Assembly (NCBI RefSeq): GCF_035492835.1
Contig: NZ_DATJIY010000171.1
Coordinates: 1 to 38,536, forward strand
Origin: Dinghuibacter sp035492835
GTDB lineage: Bacteria; Bacteroidota; Bacteroidia; Chitinophagales; Chitinophagaceae
Length of the DNA: 38,536 nucleotides
Direction: 5' to 3'
Part shown: positions 16,356 through 24,080 of the stretch, in pieces
Position numbering within the stretch: the stretch's first letter is position 1
Layout: each line of letters starts with the position of its first letter
Position numbers and translations under genes: made by a program
Notes under the pieces: generated by a model
What the model saw: the letters and a program-made list of their open reading frames with translations, nothing else
Told to the model about the DNA's origin: nothing
Database searches by the model: none

Positions 16356-17767
16356 AAAACCCATCCTGGATACCCTGGTTACTGGCCGGGGTATCCGCTT
16401 TCGTCGTTTTTATCCACCTGGCCCTGCCCGCACCGGGCGTGGACGCCGGGTTACATCTGTATGGGTCTTATCTGCTCACCAAGGGGTTGTTGCCCTATAC
16501 CCATCTTTGGAACAACAAGCCCTTCCTGATCTATGTCATAGGCCTGGCGGGCTTCGCGTTTCGCGACAACCCCTTCCTGGGGGAGCGGGTCCTGGAATTG
16601 GGTGTCCTTATCCTCGACTGCTGGCTGCTCTTCGATGCGGTGCGCGCCTTGTCGTTGCGGCGGCCGCTGTGGTACGTAATGCTCTTCCTGGTGCTTTACC
16701 TGCTCTGCTGGGACCAGGGCTTCCTGACCGAAACCTTCGTGCTGCCCTTGACGCTCTGGTACGCCCGCGCCTATGCGCGGAAGAGCCGTCACCGGGTCTG
16801 GATCGGCGCGGCCGCGCTGCTGCTGGCGAGTCTGTTAAAGCAGAACGGGGCGGTGGTGATCGCGGGGATCGTCGTCCTGGATGTGTGGGGTGCGCCGTTA
16901 CGGCTGGCGCGTTATGCGGGCATATTGGTCGCCGGCCTGGGGCTCACGTGGCTGCTGCTGCACACCCTGGGTCTGGAACGCGACTTTATCGACCAGGTTT
17001 TCCTCTATAACTCCGAACACGCCCAGCGCCCGGGACCGTGGCGGTGGATCCGCGTACAGCTGCGGGAGAACAGTTTCCTGTCTTACCGCGGGCTGTCCTT
17101 GCAACTGCTGCTGGATGCCTGGATGCTGGTATTGATCGTACGGCGTCTGCGCGGCGGAGCGGTGTCAAAGCTCCTGGCGGCCTGCGCCGCTATTTACCTG
17201 CTGGCCTATCCGCTGGTATACCTTTCGGGTAAGACGTATGCACACTATTTTATCCTGTTGCTCATACCAGTCACGGTCGTATTGGGCGACCTGGTCGAAC
17301 GATATATAGCCGGCCGGTTGGCGCTCCTGGGTATGCTGGCCTGGGCAATCTTTGGCGCCGTGGGGGCGATCCCGGGTAACCGGGCCATATATCGCGACAT
17401 GCGGGTGGTCGCCCAACAGATCCGCGCCACCACGGCACCCACGCAAACCATCGACCTGGCGGGGTTTGGAAACCAATATGTGTATGTGCTGTCCGACCGC
17501 TTGTGTAACACGCGTTTCCTGTTGCCCTTATTGGAGAATACGGGTTATTCGGCCACCTACCGGTATATCCTCGACACCGATTTTACCCGGCATCCGCCGG
17601 CGGTCATCCTCCTCAATAAAAATAATTACCGGGGCCTGGACCCCGGTAATTACTATACGCAACTGATAAACGCCCGTCTACCGGACTATCAGTGGTTGAT
17701 GGAGAACGAATCGTTCATGGTTTTCTCGGCAAAAGTCCCGTTGGAGTCCACCAGCAGGGTTCCCTGA
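16346..17767 (+). CDS. GT39-like polytopic membrane glycosyltransferase
   Basis: The protein has 473 aa and about ten hydrophobic helices. The first loop carries the GT-C fold hallmark: an acidic residue after helix 1 (PGVDAGLHLYGSYLL), then KGLLPYTHLWNNKPFLIYVIG, the pattern of the PMT/ArnT (GT39, PMT_2) superfamily, which transfers sugars from lipid-phosphate donors. Asp in GVDAG is the likely catalytic residue by family analogy. The C-terminal periplasmic part contains DLAGFGNQYVYVLSDRLCNTRF. It overlaps the M1 peptidase gene by 10 bp and the converging amtB by 79 bp. Its codons at 17623-17652 form a hairpin that looks like the amtB terminator. Substrate unknown. Confidence 0.8.
   Translation: MAIKNPSWIPWLLAGVSAFVVFIHLALPAPGVDAGLHLYGSYLLTKGLLPYTHLWNNKPFLIYVIGLAGFAFRDNPFLGERVLELGVLILDCWLLFDAVRALSLRRPLWYVMLFLVLYLLCWDQGFLTETFVLPLTLWYARAYARKSRHRVWIGAAALLLASLLKQNGAVVIAGIVVLDVWGAPLRLARYAGILVAGLGLTWLLLHTLGLERDFIDQVFLYNSEHAQRPGPWRWIRVQLRENSFLSYRGLSLQLLLDAWMLVLIVRRLRGGAVSKLLAACAAIYLLAYPLVYLSGKTYAHYFILLLIPVTVVLGDLVERYIAGRLALLGMLAWAIFGAVGAIPGNRAIYRDMRVVAQQIRATTAPTQTIDLAGFGNQYVYVLSDRLCNTRFLLPLLENTGYSATYRYILDTDFTRHPPAVILLNKNNYRGLDPGNYYTQLINARLPDYQWLMENESFMVFSAKVPLESTSRVP
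17611..17652 (-). terminator. Probable amtB terminator embedded in the GT39-like gene
   Basis: On the minus strand a perfect 12-bp stem (17641-17652 with 17623-17634; arms TAATTACCGGGG and CCCCGGTAATTA) with a 6-nt loop is followed by TTTTTATTG. It begins 36 nt beyond the amtB stop. On the plus strand the same bases encode NNYRGLDPGNYY of the glycosyltransferase and no T-run follows. Confidence 0.82.
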
Positions 17768-19080
17768 ACATATTTCTCGCCGTGCTGGGACTCGTCCAGT
17801 CCCACCATTTCTTCCTGCTTGGTAACGCGGAGCGGGGAGAGGACATTGATCAGCTTGAAGATGCCATAGGACACCGAGAAGCTGTATCCTACCACGATAC
17901 CCAGGCCCTTGAGCTGGGAGAGGAATAAGGTCGTATCGCCGTACCAAAGACCGTTGGCGCCGCCGGGGTTGAGGACCTTGCTGGCAAAGACGCCCGTCAG
18001 GATCATCCCGACCATGCCACCCAAGCCATGACAGGGGAAAACATCCAGCGTATCGTCCACGCCCGTCTTGGACTTCCAGTGGGCGGCGATGTTGGAGACC
18101 AGCGCCGCCACCAGACCGATCATCAGGCTTTGGGGGACGCCCACATAACCGGCGGCGGGGGTAATGGCCACCAGCCCGACAACCGCGCCTATACAGAAAC
18201 CCAGGGCGGAGGGCTTTTTACCGCGGACCACGTCGAAGAGCACCCAGGCCACACCGGCGGCCGCTGCCGCGGTATTGGTGGCGGCAAAGGCGCCAACCGC
18301 CAGGTCGCCCGCCGCCAGGGCGGAACCGGCATTGAAGCCAAACCAGCCAAACCACAGCAAACCCGTACCGAGGATGACGTAAGGAATATTGGCGGGATGG
18401 GTCGACTCGGACTGCCGGGGTTTTAAGACCAGGGCGCCCGCGAGCGCGGCGCAACCGGCGGAGATGTGTACCACGGTCCCGCCGGCAAAGTCCAGCACGC
18501 CCATTTTGTACAGGAAGCCATCCGGGTGCCAGGTCCAGTGCGCGATGGGTGCGTAGACCAGGAGACTGAACAAGGCGGTAAATAAGATATAGGCATTAAA
18601 ACGGATGCGTTCGGCGACGGCGCCCACGACCAGGGCGGGGGTGATGATGGCGAACTTGAGCTGAAATAACGCGAACAGCATCAGGGGGATGGTACCCGCG
18701 GCTACCCAGGGCGCGCCGGAATTAACCCCGGAGAAAAAGGGGTAGGTGAATGGGTTCCCGATAAAACCGCCGATGCTTTTGCCAAAGGCCAGGCTAAAGC
18801 CGACTGCCACCCAGATCACGCTGATGATACCCGTTGCAATAAAACTCTTGATCATGGTGGACAGCACGTTCCGCCGGTTGACCATGCCTCCGTAGAAAAA
18901 GGCCAGCCCGGGGGTCATCAAAAAGACCAGTGCTGTGGCTACAAGAACCCACGTAATATCCGCCCCGTTATAGACAGACGACCCTTTAAAGTTGGACAGG
19001 GTAGGAGCAAAAAGGCCCGCTACACAGACGATGACCAGCACGGCAAACGGCGCGAACCGCTTAAAAAGGGAGGTTTCCAT
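17689..19080 (-). CDS. amtB: Ammonium transporter AmtB
   Basis: This 463-aa Amt/Rh channel moves ammonium through the inner membrane. It has a cleavable-looking N-terminal hydrophobic segment (FAPFAVLVIVCVAGLFAPT), then eleven family helices. Hallmarks are LVFLMTPGLAFFYGGMV, the twin-histidine-region DFAGGTVVHISAGCAALAGAL, GWFGFNAGSAL and the cytoplasmic DDTLDVFPCHGLGGMVGMILTGVFA. The C-terminal tail GLDESQHGEKYVQG is the PII-interaction region. No glnK gene lies next to it, unlike in many bacteria. It overlaps the converging GT39-like gene by 79 bp. The 182-bp region upstream is AT-rich and has small repeats. Confidence 0.95.
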   Translation of the reverse strand: METSLFKRFAPFAVLVIVCVAGLFAPTLSNFKGSSVYNGADITWVLVATALVFLMTPGLAFFYGGMVNRRNVLSTMIKSFIATGIISVIWVAVGFSLAFGKSIGGFIGNPFTYPFFSGVNSGAPWVAAGTIPLMLFALFQLKFAIITPALVVGAVAERIRFNAYILFTALFSLLVYAPIAHWTWHPDGFLYKMGVLDFAGGTVVHISAGCAALAGALVLKPRQSESTHPANIPYVILGTGLLWFGWFGFNAGSALAAGDLAVGAFAATNTAAAAAGVAWVLFDVVRGKKPSALGFCIGAVVGLVAITPAAGYVGVPQSLMIGLVAALVSNIAAHWKSKTGVDDTLDVFPCHGLGGMVGMILTGVFASKVLNPGGANGLWYGDTTLFLSQLKGLGIVVGYSFSVSYGIFKLINVLSPLRVTKQEEMVGLDESQHGEKYVQGTLLVDSNGTFAEKTMNDSFSINH

Positions 19081-19195
19081 AACAAAGCAATTAAATTATT
19101 TTAGTATATATTATCCTTATGCAATTTTACTAAAAATGGGTTATATGTATGATATGGATCATGCATATTATTAAATGCAATGTGTAAGATATTAG
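19081..19195. promoter_or_regulatory. AT-rich upstream region of amtB
   Basis: This stretch is markedly more AT-rich than the genes around it. ATGCAAT occurs at 19119-19125 and again at 19175-19181. ATGAT and ATCAT form an inverted repeat with a 4-nt loop at 19149-19162. I see no clean TAnnTTTG or sigma-54 element. It probably carries the amtB promoter and nitrogen-control sites, but no site can be assigned. Confidence 0.35.
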
Positions 19196-19237
19196 GAAAA
19201 AAAGAAACCCCTCCATTAGAATTTATCTAAGGAGGGG
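19196..19237 (-). terminator. Rho-independent terminator of the response regulator gene
   Basis: On the minus strand CCCCTCC (19231-19237) pairs with GGAGGGG (19208-19214), extended by an inner TTAGA/TCTAA pairing, and is followed by TTTCTTTTTTT. It lies 25 nt after the stop codon and 116 bp upstream of amtB. Confidence 0.88.
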
Positions 19238-19262
19238 CCATTGTCCGTAGTTTAAGCAAGGC

Positions 19263-19910
19263 CTAACGGCCAAAAAACTTGTTGATAGCCTCGACACGAT
19301 TGTTTACGTGGAGCTTCTCGTATATGTGATATACGTGTTTGCGAACGGTTTCGGGGCTGATAAATAACGACACGGAAATTTCCTTATATATCATACCCTT
19401 GGCGAGCATCTCGAGGATTTCCATTTCCCGTTTGGAAAGGGAATCGAGGCGGTCGCTTTCTTCGGTGATGGCGCCGACCTTGTTCTGGTCCTGGAAGGCC
19501 CTTACGACCTTACGGGCGATCTGGCTGCTCATGGGCGAACCGCCCTGGTGTAGTTCCCGGATGGCTTCCAGGAGCTTGTCGGGTGTGGTTTTCTTTAACA
19601 CATAGCCGCTGGCGCCCGCCCTCAGGGCTTCAAAAATCTTGGCGTCGTCCTCATAAACGGTACACATCATAAACAGGATTTCCGGATGTCTCCGTTTCAG
19701 GACGCGCACGCACTCGATGCCGTCCACGCCACCCAGGTGGATGTCCATTAGTACGACCTGCGGGGCGGTCAGCGGAATGCCCACCAGTGCATCCTCACCC
19801 GAGCTGTATGACCCTGCCCACTCCAATCCGGAAGATAGCTGCAGGATCTGCTCGAGAGCCTGCCGGATATCCCGGTTGTCTTCAACAATACAAACACGGA
19901 TCGGCATCAT
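19263..19910 (-). CDS. NarL/LuxR-family response regulator (orphan)
   Basis: The protein has 215 aa. The N-terminal receiver domain has the acidic pair in VCIVEDNRD, the phosphoacceptor Asp56 in VLMDIHLGG, the Thr switch region CTVYEDD, and Lys in GYVLKKT. The C-terminal LuxR-type helix-turn-helix reads LSKREMEILEMLAKGMIYKE, then ISPETVRKHVYHIYEKLHV. It binds DNA when phosphorylated by a histidine kinase. No kinase gene is nearby, so it is an orphan. The start is ATG 19910 or the adjacent ATG 19907 (MPIRVCIVED). A 14-bp palindrome 49 bp upstream (19960-19973) could be its own operator. Confidence 0.93.
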   Translation of the reverse strand: MMPIRVCIVEDNRDIRQALEQILQLSSGLEWAGSYSSGEDALVGIPLTAPQVVLMDIHLGGVDGIECVRVLKRRHPEILFMMCTVYEDDAKIFEALRAGASGYVLKKTTPDKLLEAIRELHQGGSPMSSQIARKVVRAFQDQNKVGAITEESDRLDSLSKREMEILEMLAKGMIYKEISVSLFISPETVRKHVYHIYEKLHVNNRVEAINKFFGR

Positions 19911-19959
19911 GGGGCAAAGCTGCGGATTTTTACGGGGAATCGCAATACCGCAAAGTGGG

Positions 19960-19973
19960 TATGTCCGGACATA
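19960..19973. promoter_or_regulatory. 14-bp perfect palindrome upstream of the response regulator
   Basis: TATGTCCGGACATA reads the same on both strands and lies in the 86-bp gap between rsmG and the response regulator gene. It is a candidate dimer-binding site; it could instead be part of the rsmG 3' end. No T-run supports a terminator role. Confidence 0.45.
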
Positions 19974-19996
19974 GCGGCGTCATGCCCCCGCGGATT

Positions 19997-20647
19997 TTAG
20001 CGCGGGACGTAAACCATGAACTTTTCGTGGAACCAGGATTCCTTAAAGAGTTGTTCGAGTTCCCAAATGTGTGGGCGTAAACCACTTGCAGCAATCTCAG
20101 TGGTCAGGTCTCCACCCTTTAGACAGACCAGGCCGTTCTTGTGGGGGGCGCCGGGGAGGTGGTTGTTGCGCAGCAGCGGCCTGGACCAGGCCCAAAGGTC
20201 GGCCAGGGGCGCGACGGCGCGGCTGACGACGAAGTCGAAAACGTTCTTGGGGAGGGTTTCGGCGCGGGCGTGGTAGGTTTTGACATTCGTGAGCCCCAGC
20301 GCTTCGACGGCTTCGTTTACGACGCGGATCTTTTTGCCGATGCTGTCGATCAGGTGAAACGTGGCGCCGGGGAAGAAGATCGCCAGGGGGATGCCGGGAA
20401 AACCGCCGCCGGTGCCGATGTCGACGACCTGGGCGCCGGCAGGGAAGTCGAATTCGGTGGCGATAGCCAGGGAGTGCAGGACGTGACGCTCGTAGAGGCT
20501 GTCGATGTCCTTGCGGGAGATCACGTTGATCTTTTCGTTCCACTCCCGGTAGACCGCGTCCAGCGCCGCCCATTGTTCCGTTTGGCGGGGCGTGAAGTCA
20601 CCGAAATAGCTTTGTATTATTTCCACCTGGCGGCCGGGCGTTTCCAT
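19997..20647 (-). CDS. rsmG: 16S rRNA (guanine-527-N7)-methyltransferase RsmG
   Basis: This 216-aa SAM-dependent enzyme methylates G527 of 16S rRNA. The SAM-binding motif is VVDIGTGGGFPGIPLAI (residues 74-90), followed by HLIDSIGKKIRVV (motif II). The N-terminal WNEKINVISRKDIDSLYERH, then VLHSLAI, is highly diagnostic. VSRAVAPLADLWAWSRPLL and VCLKGGDL complete the family. I placed the start at METPGRQVEIIQSYF (20647) since the open frame extends far upstream without meaning. The first 31 bp overlap the 3' end of the GT2 gene, pointing to co-transcription and coupled translation. Confidence 0.95.
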   Translation of the reverse strand: METPGRQVEIIQSYFGDFTPRQTEQWAALDAVYREWNEKINVISRKDIDSLYERHVLHSLAIATEFDFPAGAQVVDIGTGGGFPGIPLAIFFPGATFHLIDSIGKKIRVVNEAVEALGLTNVKTYHARAETLPKNVFDFVVSRAVAPLADLWAWSRPLLRNNHLPGAPHKNGLVCLKGGDLTTEIAASGLRPHIWELEQLFKESWFHEKFMVYVPR

Positions 20648-21747
20648 AATGCGGGGGCAAAAATGATGTAATACATGAATTGCCAAAGGTCGAGCAAAGG
20701 GAACCACCAAAACAAATCTTTTTCCATGAGCTTTCGCATGCTCCCGTAGTAAACGACGGCCTGGACCACGAACCGGAGACCGAAGGCGCCCCAGACGTAC
20801 CAGGACAAGGGCTCGGGCGTTATCAGGATGTTGAGCGCCAGCAGGGGATACAGGAGGAAATGGGAGCCGGTGTATAAACCCAGCAGGAATTTGTGTATGG
20901 GTTTGTAATACTTGCTGGTCGTATAGTGGCGTTGCTTCTGACGCATCCATTCTCCCCACGTGGCTTTCGGCGGCGAATAGACGAAGCTGGACGCGTCCAG
21001 CGTGATCCGGGTGTTCCGTGCGTTGGCGACGGCGTTGATAAAGAGGTCGTCGTCCCCGCTCGGGATCTGGTTGTGACCGGCAAAACCCTTGTTCCGGAAG
21101 AACAGGTCCTTTTTGTAGGACAGGTTGCGGCCGACCCCCATATAAGGCATACCCGCGCACGCATAAGAAAAATATTGCAGGGCCGTATGAAAGGTTTCGA
21201 AACGGATGATCCGGTTGAGGACCCCGGGTTTCTTTTCGTAGGGGCCATAGCCCAGCACGACTTCGGTCCCCGGCTGGTAGGCGCTTTGCACGCTCCTGAT
21301 CCATTCCGGGGTCGCGGGCGTGCAGTCGGCGTCGGTCAGGACCAGGGTGTCGTATTTGGCCGTCTTGATCCCGACGGACAAGGGGAATTTTTTGCCGACG
21401 ATGAGCTTGGCCTCCTGCACCAGCTCCACCGGTTTGAGCCGCGGATATTCGCTGGTGAACCGGTCCAGGACGAACTTCGTATCGTCAAAGGAATTGTCGT
21501 TGATGACGAGTATCTCGTGGGCGGCGGGGTAGTCCTGCCGCAGAACGGAGGGCAGCCGTTCAGTAAGGTTTTTGGACTCATCCCGGGCGCAGATGATGAC
21601 GGAGACGGGATCGGGATTGACGGCAGGGGCCGCGGGTTGTTGCTTGTAAAACGCCAGTCTGGTAAAGAAAAAAAGATAATAGAAAACCTGTACGGCAGCG
21701 ATGAAGCAAAAGAGGTAAAAGGCACAGAGGGGGATTATTGGATGCAT
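20617..21747 (-). CDS. Family 2 glycosyltransferase, membrane-anchored
   Basis: The protein has 376 aa. An N-terminal membrane helix (PLCAFYLFCFIAAVQVFYYL) precedes a GT-A catalytic domain: VSVIICARDESKNLTERLPS, VINDNSFDDT, the metal-binding DAD at 139-141 (LVLTDADCTP), SGDDDLFINAV as the acceptor-side acidic motif, and KQRHYTTSKYY in the place of the Q/RxxRW motif. Two or three C-terminal helices follow. This is the processive-type layout of inner-membrane GT2 enzymes that work on lipid-linked sugars or polysaccharides; the product is unknown. I chose the start MHPIIPLCAF at 21747. It diverges from tgt across 30 bp and overlaps rsmG by 31 bp. Confidence 0.88.
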   Translation of the reverse strand: MHPIIPLCAFYLFCFIAAVQVFYYLFFFTRLAFYKQQPAAPAVNPDPVSVIICARDESKNLTERLPSVLRQDYPAAHEILVINDNSFDDTKFVLDRFTSEYPRLKPVELVQEAKLIVGKKFPLSVGIKTAKYDTLVLTDADCTPATPEWIRSVQSAYQPGTEVVLGYGPYEKKPGVLNRIIRFETFHTALQYFSYACAGMPYMGVGRNLSYKKDLFFRNKGFAGHNQIPSGDDDLFINAVANARNTRITLDASSFVYSPPKATWGEWMRQKQRHYTTSKYYKPIHKFLLGLYTGSHFLLYPLLALNILITPEPLSWYVWGAFGLRFVVQAVVYYGSMRKLMEKDLFWWFPLLDLWQFMYYIIFAPALWKRPAARWK

Positions 21748-21777
21748 AACTGTACAAAAATACAGAACTTTACATAT

Positions 21778-22914
21778 ATGGAGTTGACATTCATTCATGA
21801 AGGGACGGATCGGACGACGGCAGCCCGGGCGGGCAGGATTACAACGGACCACGGGGTCATCGAGACCCCCATATTTATGCCCGTGGGCACGGTAGGCAGC
21901 GTAAAGGCCGTTACCCAGCAGCAACTGCGCGAAGACGTCCGGGCGCAGATCATCCTTGGCAATACCTACCATTTATACCTGCGGCCGGGGACGGACGTGC
22001 TTTCCCAGGCGGGCGGCCTGCACCGCTTCAACGGCTGGGACCGGCCCATACTTACCGACAGTGGCGGATACCAGGTTTTTTCCCTGGCGGAAAACCGGAA
22101 GATCACCGAGGAAGGGGTAGTGTTTCAAAGCCACATCGACGGCAGCCGCCACCTGTTCACCCCCGAGAACGTCATGGACACCCAGCGCCGCATCGGCGCC
22201 GACATCATCATGGCTTTCGATGAGTGCCCGCCCTATCCCGCCGAATACCGGTATGTCCGCCAGTCCATGGACCTGACCCACCGCTGGCTGGACCGCTGTA
22301 TCCGCCGCCTGGCGGAGACTTCCGATGCCTACGGCTACACGCAAAACCTCTTCCCCATCGTCCAGGGCGGCGCCTTCGCCGACCTCCGGCAGGCCTCCAG
22401 CGAGTACATCGCCTCCCGGGGCGCCGCCGGCAACGCCATCGGCGGCCTTAGCGTAGGCGAGCCCGAAGAAACGATGTACGAGATGTGCGCCCTCTGTTGC
22501 TCCATCCTCCCCGACGACCGCCCCCGTTACCTCATGGGCGTCGGTACCCCCTGGAATATCCTCGAGTGCATCGCCCTCGGCATCGACATGTTCGACTGCG
22601 TCATGCCCACCCGCAATGGCCGCAACGGCATGCTCTTCACGACCGCCGGTATCATCAACATCCGGAACAAGAAATGGGCGACCGACTTCTCCCCCGTGGA
22701 CCCCGGGTTGGCCTCGTCTGCCCTGGCCGGTTATTCCAAGGCCTACCTCAGGCATCTCTTCGTCGCCAATGAAATCCTCGGTTTGACGCTCGCGTCTTTG
22801 CAAAACTTAACTTTTTATTTACACCTCGTCCGCGAAGCCCGCGCGCACATCATAGCCGGTGACTTCGGCCCGTGGAAGGAGGCGCTCATCCCCACGCTGA
22901 AGCAGCGCCTGTGA
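21778..22914 (+). CDS. tgt: tRNA-guanine transglycosylase (queuine/preQ1), Tgt
   Basis: This 378-aa enzyme exchanges G34 of tRNAs with GUN anticodons for the queuine precursor preQ1. The catalytic residues are present: Asp94 (LTDSGGYQVFSL) and the nucleophile Asp273 (GIDMFDCVMPTRNGRNG). The preQ1-binding GGLSVGEP is intact. The zinc site normally formed by CxCxxC before YSRAYLHHL is absent: the segment reads DPGLASSALAGYSKAYLRHL, with no cysteine. That loss is, to my knowledge, shared by other Bacteroidota Tgt. I chose ATG 21778 (MELTFIHEGTDR); the long open frame upstream overlaps the antisense GT2 gene. No strong promoter; GAACTTTAC lies 5-13 nt before the ATG. Confidence 0.95.
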   Translation: MELTFIHEGTDRTTAARAGRITTDHGVIETPIFMPVGTVGSVKAVTQQQLREDVRAQIILGNTYHLYLRPGTDVLSQAGGLHRFNGWDRPILTDSGGYQVFSLAENRKITEEGVVFQSHIDGSRHLFTPENVMDTQRRIGADIIMAFDECPPYPAEYRYVRQSMDLTHRWLDRCIRRLAETSDAYGYTQNLFPIVQGGAFADLRQASSEYIASRGAAGNAIGGLSVGEPEETMYEMCALCCSILPDDRPRYLMGVGTPWNILECIALGIDMFDCVMPTRNGRNGMLFTTAGIINIRNKKWATDFSPVDPGLASSALAGYSKAYLRHLFVANEILGLTLASLQNLTFYLHLVREARAHIIAGDFGPWKEALIPTLKQRL

Positions 22915-22931
22915 AACCGGGCGGAATGCCC

Positions 22932-22939
22932 TAATTTTG
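22932..22939 (+). promoter_or_regulatory. -7 promoter element for the LptF/LptG-type gene
   Basis: TAATTTTG matches TAnnTTTG exactly and ends 7 nt before the ATG at 22947, predicting a leaderless transcript. No TTG is found at -33. Confidence 0.55.
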
Positions 22940-22946
22940 ACAGCGG

Positions 22947-24038
22947 ATGAAGAAACTCGACTGGTATATCTTGAGGAAATTCCTCAGCACGTTCTTCTTT
23001 GCCATCCTGCTGTTCACGCTCATCAGCGTCGTCGTGGACATCAGCGAAAAGACGGACGACTTTGTGAAGTCCGGTTTGAACTTACGGCAGATCATCATGC
23101 AGTATTATATAGGGTTCGTACCCTATATCATCGCATTCCTGTTCCCGCTGTTCGTGTTCCTGGCGGTGATCTTCTTCGCCTCGAAGATGGCGGCGCGAAC
23201 GGAGGTGATCGCGATCCTGAGCGCGGGGGTCAGCTTTCGGCGCTACCTGCGGGCCTTCGTGGTCGGGGGCGTTTTCCTGGGGTTATTGTTGTGGTGGGCG
23301 GACCGGATCGTCGTGCCAAAGGCCAACCAGATCCGGACGGACTTCCAGGCAAAATACGTGGACAACGACCCGTACAACCCGTCACAGGCCCAGCTGAACC
23401 GGATCCACTTCCGGATAGACCCACAGACCTACGCGGGGATGGCGTACTACGATACGCTCCGCAAAACGGGTTCCCAATTCTTCATGTACCGTCTCGGGGA
23501 TTCGAACAAGCTCACGTACAACCTGAGGGCCGAAGCCATATCCTGGGATACGTCCGTCAAAAAGTGGCGGCTGGATAACCTCGTCGAGCGGAAGATCGAC
23601 GGACTGCGGGAGACGGTGGTGATGGAGGGACAGCGGAAGGTGAACCTGAACGTCACGCCCTCGGAGTTGAACAACGACTTTTATATACAGGACAAGCTGA
23701 CCACGCCCGAGCTGGACGTGTATATCAAGCGCGAGAAGCTGAGGGGCGCCGAAGGCGTCAACACCCTCGAAGTGGAGCGCTACCGCAGGGACGCGACGCC
23801 GGTCGCGGTTTTCCTGCTGACCATGATCGGGGCCGTAATCGCCAGCCGGAAGATCCGGGGCGGCAGCGGGGTGCACCTGGCCCTGGGGATATTGATCAGC
23901 GCGGTATATATCATTAGCAACCAGTTTTCGACGGTTTTTTCCACAAAGGGCAACCTGCCGCCATTCTGGGCGGCGTGGATACCCAATTTCTTTTTTGCTA
24001 TTGTTGCGTGGTACTTGTACAGGCGAGCCCCCAAATAG
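22947..24038 (+). CDS. LptF/LptG (YjgP/YjgQ) family permease
   Basis: This 363-aa inner-membrane protein belongs to the family that extracts lipopolysaccharide from the membrane and feeds it to the Lpt bridge. It shows the family N-terminus KKLDWYILRKFLSTFFFAIL, then three helices with FLFPLFVFLAVIFFASKMAARTE (the conserved coupling region, followed by AILSAGVSFRRYLR). A large periplasmic beta domain (about residues 130-270) follows, with three C-terminal helices from AVFLLTMIGAVIASRKIRGG to FFAIVAWYLYRR. The partner ATPase LptB and the second permease are not in the window. Whether it is LptF or LptG cannot be decided. Confidence 0.92.
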   Translation: MKKLDWYILRKFLSTFFFAILLFTLISVVVDISEKTDDFVKSGLNLRQIIMQYYIGFVPYIIAFLFPLFVFLAVIFFASKMAARTEVIAILSAGVSFRRYLRAFVVGGVFLGLLLWWADRIVVPKANQIRTDFQAKYVDNDPYNPSQAQLNRIHFRIDPQTYAGMAYYDTLRKTGSQFFMYRLGDSNKLTYNLRAEAISWDTSVKKWRLDNLVERKIDGLRETVVMEGQRKVNLNVTPSELNNDFYIQDKLTTPELDVYIKREKLRGAEGVNTLEVERYRRDATPVAVFLLTMIGAVIASRKIRGGSGVHLALGILISAVYIISNQFSTVFSTKGNLPPFWAAWIPNFFFAIVAWYLYRRAPK

Positions 24039-24040
24039 CG

Positions 24041-24048
24041 TAACTTTA
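24041..24048 (+). promoter_or_regulatory. Putative -7 element for citrate synthase
   Basis: TAACTTTA is one base off TAnnTTTG. It lies 2 nt after the stop of the upstream gene and 32 nt before the ATG. A TTG lies 23 nt upstream. Confidence 0.45.
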
Positions 24049-24080
24049 GCCATCCAAAAACCTCTTAAAACAGATTATAC

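Noticed and set aside
19081..19195. Sigma-54 promoter for amtB
   Set aside because: No GG-N10-GC element with the right spacing was found in this AT-rich region.
20648..21304. N-terminal extension of rsmG
   Set aside because: The open frame upstream is a shadow of the GT2 gene; RsmG begins at METPGRQ.
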